From contig JBBPUQ010000007.1 of NCBI GenBank assembly GCA_038501195.1, positions 838,501 to 902,500 on the forward strand: DNA of 64,000 nucleotides, in the 5' to 3' direction. Source of the DNA: Nemania diffusa (taxonomy: Eukaryota > Ascomycota > Sordariomycetes > Xylariales > Xylariaceae). Made by a program: the position numbers and the translations under genes. Below, in pieces: positions 53,401 through 64,000 of this stretch. Each line of letters starts with the position of its first letter. Within the stretch, counting starts at the first letter, position 1. Below the pieces are notes generated by a model, which saw nothing but the letters and a program-made list of their open reading frames with translations, was not told the origin of the DNA and searched no databases.

Positions 53401-55621
53401 AATAATTAAATTATTTATTTTTATTTAATAAAATTTTATAATATATTATATATTAATAATAAATTTATTTATTAAAAAATATTATATATAATTACAATAA
53501 TTTATTATAAATATTTAATATTTTAAAAAATTTTATTAATAAAAAAAAATTAATTTTTAAAAAAATTTATAAAAAAAAACTTTTAAATAAATTATAAATT
53601 TTTTTAAAATTTATATATATATAAATAATTAATTTTAAATATTAAATATTAAAAATAAATTAATTAATATTTTATATAATAAAATATTATAAATATTAAA
53701 TATTAATAAAATTATTTAAAAAAAAAAAAAGCTTTTAAATTATTTAATTATTATTAAAAAATTTATTTTTAAAAATTATTATTTTAAAAAATAAAAATTT
53801 ATTATTAAAAATTATTTTTTTTATTAAAATAATATAATAAATTTATTAAGTATTTATTAAAAAATTATTTTTATAAAATTAAATATATATATTTATAAAA
53901 CTATATTAAAATAAATATTTAAAAAAAAAATTTAAAAAGTTTTTTATAAAAAAATTTAATATTTAATTATATATAAATATATATATATAAATTTAATAAA
54001 TATAATTATTATAATAAATATAAAACTTATTTAATAATATAAAAAAATTAATAATTTAATTATAATAAAAAAAATATTTATATTAATATATTAATAAAAT
54101 AATTATTTAAAATATTAATAATTATTATTATTAAATTTAATTTAAAATTTAAATAATATAATATTATAAATATATTTATTAATATTAAATTAATTAAAAA
54201 AGTTTATATATATATATTATTAAATTATTAAAAATTTAAAATAATAATTTAATTATAATATATTTTATATAAATTATAAAAAAATTTTTTATTATAATAA
54301 AAAAAATTTATTAAATTATTTTATAAAATAAAATTTATTTTTATATTTTATAAACTTTATTATTTTTTAAAAAATAAAATATTATTATTTATTTATATTA
54401 ATAATATAATAATAACTTATAAAAAAAAAAACTAAAAAATAATTAATAAAACAATTAAAATTTTAAAAACTAAATATAATTTTATAAAAAAAAAACAATT
54501 TATAATAATTTTTAAAAATAAAAATTATAAAAAATAAATAAAAAAACTTTTTATAATTTTTTAAAATTTTTTATATTAAAAAAATTATTAAGTTAAAAAG
54601 TTTAATATTTAATATTTATTTAAATATTTTAATAAAAACTAATAAATTTTTTTTTTATAAAAAAATTATAACTTTAATTAATATTTATTTATTTTAATAA
54701 AAAATAAAGTTTATATTATATATTATAATAATTATATATTTTAATATAATATTTAAAATTTTATAATTAATTTATTTTAATTATAATTTATTATTTAAAT
54801 ATTATAAAATAATTAATAAATTTTTATTTTATTTATTAAATATTTAATTTTATATTTTATAATTTAATAATAAAAACAATTTTATAATAATTAATAATAT
54901 TTTATTTAATAATAATATTTATAATTAAAAAAATTTTTAAGTTTATATTATAAAACTTTTTAATAATATTATAAAATAAAAAATTAATAAATAAAATATA
55001 GTTATTATATTTATTATTAAAACTAAATTTTTTATTTTTATATAAATAATTAAAAAAATTATATATATTAATTTTAATAATTAATATATATATATTTAAT
55101 ATAATAATTAATAAATTATAAAATTAATTATTAAAAAAATAATAGTTTTATATATTAAATTAAAATATATAAATATATATAATTATTAATTATATTAAAA
55201 AATCAAATATAAAAACTTTATAATAAAATATATATTTATTAATAAAATAATTATTAATAAATTTATAAAAATTTTTATATTTTAAAAATAATTTATATTT
55301 TTAATATAATTAAAACTAATTATATTTTTTTATTAATTTAAATTTTTTATAAATATTTTAATTATTATTAATTAATTTAATAATTAATTAATAAATAAAA
55401 AATTAATAAAATAAATATAAAATAAATAATTATAATTAATAATTAATTAAAACAAATTAATTAAATAAAAATAAAAAAAATAAAAATAATATAATTTAAA
55501 ACTTATTAAATTATATATATTTAAAAAAAAAAAAAAAAAAAACTATTTAAAAAGTATTTTTTATATATAAATAATTTTATTACTGTAATAGTTTATGTTT
55601 AGTTTAAAAACTTTAACTAAT

Positions 55622-55623
<2 letters not shown>

Positions 55624-55678
<55 letters not shown>
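55624..55678. repeat. 55-bp T homopolymer
   Basis: An uninterrupted run of T in the A-2 interior. The same place in the A fragment at 57412-58932 has a much shorter T run (about 57863-57880), so the tract has expanded or shrunk between copies, or its length is an assembly estimate. Confidence 0.95.
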
Positions 55679-55681
<3 letters not shown>

Positions 55682-57073
55682 TATTTTATATTAACTTTTA
55701 ATAAACTTAAAAAAATATAAATAATAATATAAAAAATAACAAATTTAATAATAAAAACATTATTAATAAAAATATTATATAAAATATAAAAAATTTAATA
55801 AATATTAATAAATTTAAATTAATTAATTAATTAAAACTATATTAATTAAAAAAAAACTATTTATATAGTTTTATATATATAATTATTATAATTTATAATT
55901 TTTTAATAAATTTTATTTAAATAATTTTTAAAAATATTATAAATATATTATAAATAAAAAATTTTATAAATTATTTTAAAAAACTATATTAAACTATTAT
56001 AAAAATATTATTAATTAATAATTAATAAATATATAAATTTATAAAAAATAAATATAATAAATATTATAAAAAAAAATATAAATATATAAATAATTTATAA
56101 ATATTTTAATAGTTTTAAAAAAAAAACTAATATAATTAATATTATATTTTTATTAAAATATTTATAAATATTTAATATATTTATTATTAATTTATTAAAA
56201 CTAAAAATAATAATAAAAAAAATAAATAAATAAATTTATTAATAAAATATAATAAATATAAATAAAAATATATTTATTATTATAAAAATTTAATAATAAA
56301 ATATAATAAATATAAACAAAAATATATATATTATTATAAATATTATAATATAAAAAAAAAATATAATAATAATAATAATATAAACATTTTATAAAACTTA
56401 TTAATAATTTTTTAAAAATATATAAACAAATAATTTATTAAAAAAAACTTTTTTTTTTATTTTTTTTTTTAAAAAAAAAAAAAAATCAAATAATTTATAT
56501 ATATATTAATAATATTTTTAAAATATAAAATTAAATTATTTATAAAAAGCAGCAAAAAAAAGCTATAATATAACAATTTTTATAATATTAATAAATTATT
56601 TAACTATTATATATAAATATATAACTTTATAATATTTATTAAATAAATAATTATTTAAAAAAATTTATAAATTAATTAATAAATAATTTTTTTATTTAAT
56701 TATAATAAATATATAATATAAATATAAAAATATATATATTAAAATAACTATAAAAAAAAAAATAAAAAAAATAAAAAAAAAAAATTAAAAAAAAAATAAA
56801 CTAAAAATTTTTAATAAATTTAATTATATTTATATTTAATATATTATATATTATTTAATAATTAAATAATAATATATCGATTTATTTAATAATATATTTA
56901 TATAATATAAATTATTTATTTATTATAATATATTTAATAATATATTTTAAACTTTATATTATATATTATAAAGCTTTATTATTTATTATAAATATAAATA
57001 TATTTATTACTAGCTATAAAAACAATTATATAATATAAAAAAAAATATTAAAATATTTATTTTTAAAAAAATA

Positions 57074-57257
57074 TATTAAATTTAAGCTTTTTTTAAAAAG
57101 CTTAAAACTTATATATAAAAAGCATATATTAATTATATAAACAATATAGCTAATATTAAATAGTTTATATAATATATAAAAAAAGCTTGTTAAATAATTG
57201 CTTTAGATTAAAGCTAATTACTAATATAACACTATAGCAGATGTACTAAATCTAACA
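57074..57257 (+). repeat. LTR-A, 3' LTR of A-2
   Basis: It is 184 bp, with a well preserved right end GTACTAAATCTAACA, the same end as the LTR of A-3 apart from one C-to-T change. Confidence 0.87.
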
Positions 57258-57411
57258 ACTTGCAGTCACTTGCAGTCACCTGACTAGCTTGTACACCTAG
57301 CTCACCAACCTATATAGCTAAGGACCCTGGCTTCGCTAGGTCCCCTACTTACTTTTTTAATACATATATGATTTTAGACCTCAATTTACAGCTCTGTGCT
57401 TTAGCAATTCT
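57258..57411. other. Short G+C-richer spacer after A-2
   Basis: Opens with a tandem pair of CACTTGCAGT-like units and contains ordinary mixed sequence (GGACCCTGGCTTCGCTAGG). No gene. It is not part of any LTR element recognised here. Confidence 0.6.
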
Positions 57412-58932
57412 AATATAAATATATATAACTATTAGCTATATTAAAAAATTAAATATAAAAGTTTTATAATAAAATATATATTTATTAATAAAATAATTAT
57501 TAATAAATTTATTAAAACTTTTATATTTTAAAAATAGTTTATATTTTTAATATAATTAAAGCTAGTTATACTTTTTTAATAATTTAAATTTTTTATAAAT
57601 GTTTTAATTATTATTAATTAATTTAAAAATTAATTAATAAATAAAAAATTAATAAAATAGTTATAAAATAAATAGTTATAATTAATAGTTATTTGAAATA
57701 AATTAATTAAATAAAAATAAAAAAAGTAAAAATAATATAATTTAAAGTTTATTAAGCTATATATATTTAAAAAAAAAAAAACTTATTTAAAAAATAACTT
57801 TTATATATAAATAATTTTACTATTATAATAACTTATATTTAATTTAAAAATTTTAATTAATTATTTTTTTTTTTTTTTTTATATATTTTATATTAATTTT
57901 TAATAAATTTAAAAAAATATAAACAATAATATAAAAAATAATAAATTTAACAATAAAAATATTATTAATAAAAATATTATATAAAATATAAAAGATTTAA
58001 TAAATATTAATAAATTTAAATTAATTAATTAATTAAAACTATATTAATTAAAAAAAAAGTTTTTATATAGTTTTATATATATAATTATTAAAATAATATA
58101 TATAATAATTATTATAATTTATAGTTTTTTAATAAATTTTATTTAAGTAATTTTTAAAAATATTATAAATATATTATAAATAAAAAGTTTTATAAATTAT
58201 TTTAAAAAATTATATTAAGTTATTATAAAAATATTATTAATTAATAATTAATAAATATATAAATTTATAAAAAATAAATATAATAAATATTATAAAAAAA
58301 AATATAAATATATAAACAATTTATAAATATTTTAATAATTTTTAAAAAAAAACTAATATAACTAATATTATATTTTTATTAAAATATTTATAAATATTTA
58401 ATATATTTATTATTAATTTATTAAAACTAAAAATAATAATAAAAAAAATAAATAAATAAATTTATTAATAAAATATAACAAATATAAATAAAAATATATA
58501 TATTATTATAAATATTAAAATATAAAAAAAACAAAAAAAATAATAACAAAAAGTTTTTTTTTTTTTTTTTTTAAAAAAAAATATAATAATAATAATAATA
58601 TAAATATTTTATAAAGTTTATTAATAATTTTTTAAAAATATATAAATAAATAATTTATTAAAAAAAAGTTTTTTTTTTTATTTTTTTTTAAAAAAAATTA
58701 AAAAAATTAAACAATTTATATATATATTAATAATATTTTTAAAACATAAAATTAAATTATTTATAAAAAATAACAAAAAAAAATTATAATATAATAGTTT
58801 TTATAATATTAATAAATTATTTAATTATTATATATAAATATATAATTTTATAATATTTATTAAATAAATAATTATTTAAAAAATTTATAAATTAATTAAT
58901 AAATAATTTTTTTATTTAATTGTAATAAATAT
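57412..58932 (+). repeat. Detached fragment of the A interior, without LTRs
   Basis: Parallels 55155-56725 of A-2 along its whole length in the same orientation, with small indels (an extra about 45 bp near 58540). It ends before the LTR and lacks the first two-thirds of the element. It is slightly less mutated than A-2. Confidence 0.85.
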
Positions 58933-59284
58933 GCTTTTGTTTTTAACGAAAAAAAAACAACTAAATAAAACGAAAAATTATTTGTAGTGTTGTAAAAAAT
59001 TCTCAGCAGAATTTTATAGCCGAAATAGGTAATTTTGCTTTCTTATTTGGGAAAAGTAGGCCAGCTAATTGTCGAAAAATTTCCAGAACTGTTTTTCATC
59101 TTAAATAAAAAATTCTCTTTTTTTATTTGGGTATAGTTCGTCCAATTCGGCTTTTATCGCATGCACGCAGCTATAATCGGCTAAACCGGCTACACTTACG
59201 TACAGGCTGTCTTCTACACATACAATCTCTACAAAAAGCCTACGGAGCCTACGTCATAGGCACCCAACAATACACACACACACA
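58933..59284. other. Moderately G+C-rich non-coding sequence ending in a short (CA)n
   Basis: No gene is supported. Two related strings, TTATTTGGGAAAAGTAGGCC (from 59043) and TTATTTGGGTATAGTTCGTCC (from 59123), suggest an old imperfect repeat. A 13-base CA microsatellite sits at 59272-59284. Confidence 0.6.
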
Positions 59285-59299
59285 TATTCACCTACCACT

Positions 59300-59440
59300 C
59301 TGACAGGTGGCTAACCGACCTGCCTACCTGTTAGGTGACCTACTTGTCAGGTGACCTACTTACCTGCCAGGTGACCTGCCGACCTACCAGGTGACTTGCC
59401 AGCCGGTTTACCGGCCAACCAGGTGACTTACCAGCCGACC
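59300..59440. repeat. Degenerate AGGTGACCT-type repeats
   Basis: The near-palindrome AGGTGACCT or a one-base variant recurs about six times at irregular 20-30 bp spacing, mixed with CTACC and CCGACC strings. It grades into the regular array that follows. Confidence 0.7.
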
Positions 59441-59644
59441 TACCTACTTACTAGTCAACCTACCTACCTACCAGTCAACCTACCTACCTACCAGTCAACC
59501 TACCTACCTACCAGTCAACCTACCTACATACCTACCAGTCAACCTACCTACCTACCAGTCAACCTACCTACCTACCAGTCAACCTACCTACCTACTAGTC
59601 AACCTACCTACTTACCAGTCAACCTACCTACCTACCAGTCAGGT
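59441..59644. repeat. 20-bp minisatellite, about 10 copies
   Basis: Unit TACCTACCTACCAGTCAACC, nearly perfect, with one 24-bp copy at 59521-59544 that gained an extra TACA-type tetramer. Twenty is not a multiple of three and the open frame across it starts at TTG, so it is not treated as coding. Confidence 0.95.
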
Positions 59645-59780
59645 GACTGACCGACTTACCTAGTGACCTGCCAGCCTACCAAGTGGGTCACCAGCCGGCC
59701 TACCTACCTGCCAGGTGACCAACTGACCTACCTACCTACCTGCAGACCTAACTGCAAGTCAACAAGGGCCCAGGACCTAG

Positions 59781-59930
59781 GGCTAGGATTGGAAGGGCTA
59801 GGATTGGAAGGGCTAGGATTGGAAGGGCTAGGATTAGAAGGGCTAGGATTGGAAGGGCTAGGATTGGAAGGGCTAGGATTGGAAGGGCTAGGATTGGAAG
59901 GGCTAGGATTGGAAGGGCTAGGATTAGAAG
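59781..59930. repeat. 15-bp minisatellite, 10 copies
   Basis: Unit GGCTAGGATTGGAAG, ten head-to-tail copies with only two G-to-A variants (fourth and tenth copies). The period is a multiple of three, so one frame reads as repeated Leu-Gly-Leu-Glu-Gly, but that frame has no ATG upstream that makes a plausible gene. Confidence 0.97.
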
Positions 59931-60081
59931 CGTTAAAAACGAAAGCAGTCCTCTCCTTTAGCTAGGAGGGAGCAGGAGCCGCGCGCGCGAAGCGCCTACG
60001 CGGCGGAGCACACGGTTGGTAGAAAAGAGGCTAAAAGAGAGGGCTGCCTTCGTTCCCTATAGCCTGTCGAAGGTCTGTATA

Positions 60082-60132
60082 GCCTGTGTGGCCTGTGTGG
60101 CCTGTGTGGCCTGTGTAGCCTGTGTGGCCTGT
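60082..60132. repeat. 9-bp minisatellite abutting LTR-A
   Basis: Unit GCCTGTGTG, five copies and a partial sixth (GCCTGT) that ends exactly where LTR-A of A-3 begins with TGTTGG. The shared TGT may have helped target or align the insertion. Confidence 0.92.
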
Positions 60133-60316
60133 TGTTGGATTTGAGCCTCTTCTAAAAAGCTTGAGGCCTGTGCGTGAAAAGCGCGTATTAATTATATAAG
60201 CAATGTAGCTAGTATTAAGTAGTCTATACAACGTATAAAAAAAGCTTGTTAAATAATTGCTTCAAATTAAAGCTAGTTACTAATATAACACTAAAGCATA
60301 TGTACTAAATCTAATA
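60133..60316 (+). repeat. LTR-A, 5' LTR of A-3
   Basis: It is 184 bp, starting TGTTGGATTTGAGCC and ending GTACTAAATCTAATA. It has a purine/pyrimidine inverted tip (TGTTGGATTT / AAATCTAATA), the reference sequence for family A. Confidence 0.92.
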
Positions 60317-63300
60317 ATTAAAAGTTTTATTAATTTTTATATTTTATTAAATAACAAGCTATATATATATAACTAATAAAATTGTTAAAATAGTAACTTT
60401 TATTATAATTATTTTTTATTTTTTTAATAACTTTTATTTATAAAAAAAAGATTTTATTGCAAAAGTATATAATAGAAATTTATAGATTTATTTAGTTTTT
60501 AAATTTATATAAGCTTTTTAGCTAAAGTAGCTAAGCATGCTAGTAATAGCAGAATTTGTAAGTGTAAACGCTAACTTTTTTAATATATTAATTATTAAAC
60601 TTACTATTTTTTAGCAAATGTTTTATTTAGCTGTTAAACAAAGCTATAATATAGCAATAAAATATTATAATATTTACTAAATAAAATTTATTAAATTTAT
60701 TAAATAAATATATAAAACAGTATATTTTAACTATAAGCTAATATATATAAAAGTAAATAAAATAATTAATAAATAATATAATAAATTAAAAAAGTTTAAT
60801 ATAATAATGTAATAAGTTTTTAAATTTAAATATAAACAAAAATATAAAAACTTTATATATTTAATAGTAATAAAGTTTATTAAAAACTTTATTAAATAAA
60901 CTAATAAATAATTAAATAAAATTATTAAAGCAAATATTAAAAGTATTAATGTTATTGAATTTTTTAAGCTTATTATTAACTTTAAGAAAATTTTTCAAAT
61001 TATTTACTTTGTTTAAACTGTTAAATTTTAAAATGTTTATAGTATTAAAATTATTAGTAATATATTAAACTATTATATTATAGCTTTTAAGCTATATTAT
61101 AAAGTAGTAGTTTTAAATACTATAAAAATTAATAAAAAGTTTATAAAAAAAAAAGTATTTTTTATATTTTAAAAAAAACAAAATAAAAATAAACTTATTA
61201 ATTAAAAGCAATAAAATTGTTTAAAACAGTTTTATTAAAAAAAAAAAAAGCAAAAATGCTATAGCAATTTTAAACGAAATAAACAATAAAAAAATATTTA
61301 AAAAAGTTTATAAAGTAACTTTTGTAAATGTTTTAAAATAAATATTTATATAAATAATAAAAAAGAAAATTTTAATATTATTAACTGTATAATATATTAT
61401 AAGCGTTATTTAATAACTAAATATTAGTTTGTTTTTTTTAAAAATAAATTTAACGATTAAATTTTAAATGCAACTATTAAAAGAATTGTTAAACTGTAAT
61501 TAAATATTAACAAAGCTGTAAAATAAATAGTAAAATATGCAAAATAATAATATAAAAAAAAAAAACTTAAAAAAAACAAGCTTAAAGTTATAAAAAAAAA
61601 AAATTAATTTTTAAAGTTTTTAATAGCTTGAATTAAAAGTGCTTTTAGTTTATAAAAAAAAAGCTTATTAATTTATTTATTAAAAAACTCAGCTATAATA
61701 AACTTAAAAGTTTTGTTATATATTTTTAATATGTTAAATCATTTTTTAAATTTAAAAAAAACTAACTTTAAAAATATAGTAATAATAAAAAATAATATAA
61801 TCTGTATATATAGTTATAAAAAAATCAATATAAAGATTTAAAACTTAAAAAAATATGTTATATATAAGTTATATAATATAGTTTATTGTTTAAAAATAGT
61901 TACAAATTTAGTATTTTTACAAGCTTTAAACTATATAAAGATTTATTAAAAAAATAAACTTAAGTTTAATTTTTTAAAACATTACTAAAAAGTATTTTTA
62001 TATTTTTTAATTTATATATATAACTAATATATAATAAAATATTTTTTAGTATAATTTATAGCTTATATTTTTTATATATAAAAAAACTTGTTAAATTTTT
62101 ATATAAAAAAGTTAAAAGTTAAAGCAAGTTTATACTGCTAGTATTAATAGCTTAAATATTTAAAATTTAAACTATTAAAACAACTATTAATTTATATTAA
62201 AGAAGTAGCAATTATATTATGTTTTAATAATAAGATTTATATTATTAATTATATAGTTTGTAATAAAGCAAAAGTATACTGTAAAATAATGCAAAACGTT
62301 TATTTAAAAATTATAAAAATAAATATATATTTAATAATTGATTTTTATAAATATAATAAGTTTAATTAAAAAAAATGCTTTTAAAAAATAATGCTAATAA
62401 TTAATTAATATTTAAGCTATATATAAAATTATTATATTAATAATAAATTTATAAATATTATATAAGTAGCTTTTAAAAATTATATTAAATATATAAGCTA
62501 TTATTTTAATGTTAAAATAAAAACTATTAAATATAATAGCAAGCTTGCTAGTTTAAAACAAAAAATTATTTATTTTAATAAATCAATTATTAAAAAATAC
62601 AGTATTATTTTTGAGATTTTGTTATTATATATTTAAGATTTTAATAATAAAGCTAAAAAAATAAAAGCTATTATTAAATTAAAAGCAAGCTTTATATATA
62701 ACAACTATAAGTTTTTTTTGTTTTTATAAACTAAAATAGTTTATATAGCGGTTTATTTATATAATTAAATATTTAAACAAGTTAATTATTAACAAGTTTT
62801 TTATAAAAAGTTTTATTTTTATTTTAATAATTTATAAAATATAGTAAACTATAAAAAAAGCTTATTATTTATTTATTTAAAAGTTTTTAATTATATAGCG
62901 TTTGTTATAACTTAATAAATTAAGCAAAAAAAATATAAATATTAAAAGTTTAATTTTAAAGTTTAAATAAGTTATTTAATAAACTATTAATTTATTAATA
63001 TTTATTATATATAGTTGTTATAAAAAAATAAAGTAATTGTTATTAAAAATATAACTTTTAATAAAAATAAATTTTTTAATAAAAATTTAAACAAGTTTAA
63101 AAACAAGCTTTTTAAAGTTTTTTTAAAAGCTTATAAAATATTAATTAAAAAAATTATATATTAAAATATTTTTAAATTAAACAAAGATATAAAAAACTAT
63201 TTAAAAAATAATAAATATAATAATATGTTATTAAAAAATACATTAAAAGATTTTGATTTTATAAAATAAAAAAAAAACAAGTTTATAATTAACGCTTTAA

Positions 63301-64000
63301 AAAATCGTTTAAAAAAAGTATATTTTTATATAAGTACTAAATTTAAACTAAAGTTTTTAATATTTTTTAAATCTTTTTTTGCTATATTATTAAGTTTGAC
63401 AATTTTTTAACTTAATTATTTCGATTTTTATTTAAAAAAAAAGTATATTAAAAATAAATTATAAACTTAAGTTAAAATGTTACTTTTTAATTTATTATAA
63501 AATAGTTAAACTATTTGCTTTTATTTAATAAGATTTTATAATATGTTATATATTAATAACAAACTAATAATAAAAATATAACAAGTTTAATTATTAAAAA
63601 ACGCTATATATAGCTATAATAATTTATTATAAGTATTTAATACTATAAAAAGCTTTATTAATAAAAAAAAATTAGCTCTTAAAAAAGCTTATAAAAAAAA
63701 AGCTTTTAAATAAATTATAAACTTTTTTAAAGTTTATATATATATAAATAATTAATTTTAAATATTAAATATTAAAAATAAATTAGTTAATACTTTTTAT
63801 AATAAAATATTACAAGTGTTAAATATTGATAAAGCTGCTTAAAAAAAAAAAAAAGCTTTTAAACTGCTTAATTACTACTAAAAAGCTTACTTTTAAAAAC
63901 TGCTATTTTAAAAAATGAAGATTTATTACTAAAACTTATTTTTTTTACTAAAGTAGTATAATAAGTTTGTTAATTATTTATTAAAAGATTATTTTTATAA
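60133..64000 (+). mobile_element. Element A-3, LTR retrotransposon running off the window
   Basis: A 184-bp LTR-A at 60133-60316 is followed by 3.7 kb that parallels A-2 from 50459 to about 53.9 kb, including the 0.2-kb stretch missing from A-2. The LTR is the least mutated A copy (TGTTGGATTTGAGCC and GCGCGTATTAATT intact), while the interior is intermediate between A-2 and unmutated DNA. No reading frame survives, and the 3' LTR is outside the window. Confidence 0.87.

Larger units (their letters stand above)
50274..57257 (+). mobile_element. Element A-2, LTR retrotransposon without nested insertions
   Basis: LTR-A copies at 50274-50458 and 57074-57257 enclose 6615 bp. This copy is the reference used to order the pieces of A-1. 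The plus strand is A-rich, suggesting the coding strand. Compared with A-1 and A-3 about 0.2 kb is missing near 50.82 kb. Flanking pentamers (CGCTA, ACTTG) do not match, so the ends may come from different insertions. Mutation is nearly complete and no frame remains. Confidence 0.85.

Noticed and set aside
59396..59965. Two plus-strand frames encoding Pro/Thr/Tyr-rich and Leu-Gly-Leu-Glu-Gly repeats
   Set aside because: The first starts at TTG and both are translations of minisatellites; the 20-bp unit is not frame-preserving.

Overview
The window looks like nuclear DNA of a filamentous ascomycete (Pezizomycotina; class not determinable from this sequence). It is bipartite. A small G+C-normal, gene-bearing island at about 35.4-40.3 kb is embedded in extremely A+T-rich DNA made of LTR retrotransposons. 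In those elements almost every C and G has been replaced by T and A, the pattern left by repeat-induced point mutation (RIP). No tRNA, rRNA, CRISPR array or intact transposon gene was recognised.

By comparing repeats by eye I define five LTR families, named for this report only: A (LTR about 184 bp), B (200 bp), C (about 225 bp), D (250 bp) and E (about 217 bp). Most insertions are bounded by 5-bp target-site duplications (TSDs). Left block: element A-1 (minus strand) spans 2459-35398 because it has been invaded repeatedly. It holds a truncated B-1 (itself carrying a solo LTR-C), a hybrid C element, element E-1 (which contains a complete 7552-bp B-2), a solo LTR-B and a solo LTR-C. Right block: D-1 (40284-50242, TSD TATAG) is a 2.4-kb non-autonomous-looking element split by a complete 7552-bp B-3 (TSD AAAAG). 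It is followed by A-2 (50274-57257), a loose fragment of A, a G+C-richer minisatellite cluster, and A-3, which starts at 60133 and runs off the end.

The island has three genes: a single-exon hypothetical protein with an N-terminal PPxY motif (minus), a wax-synthase-like MBOAT membrane O-acyltransferase (minus), and a small protein with eight cysteines and one intron (plus) that is a candidate secreted protein. The MBOAT gene and the small cysteine-rich gene are divergent and share an intergenic region. Nothing shows that the three work in one pathway. The small cysteine-rich gene ends 473 bp before the D-1 insertion, a setting often occupied by effector-type genes in plant-associated fungi.

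All repeat boundaries were read by eye and may be off by one or two bases.
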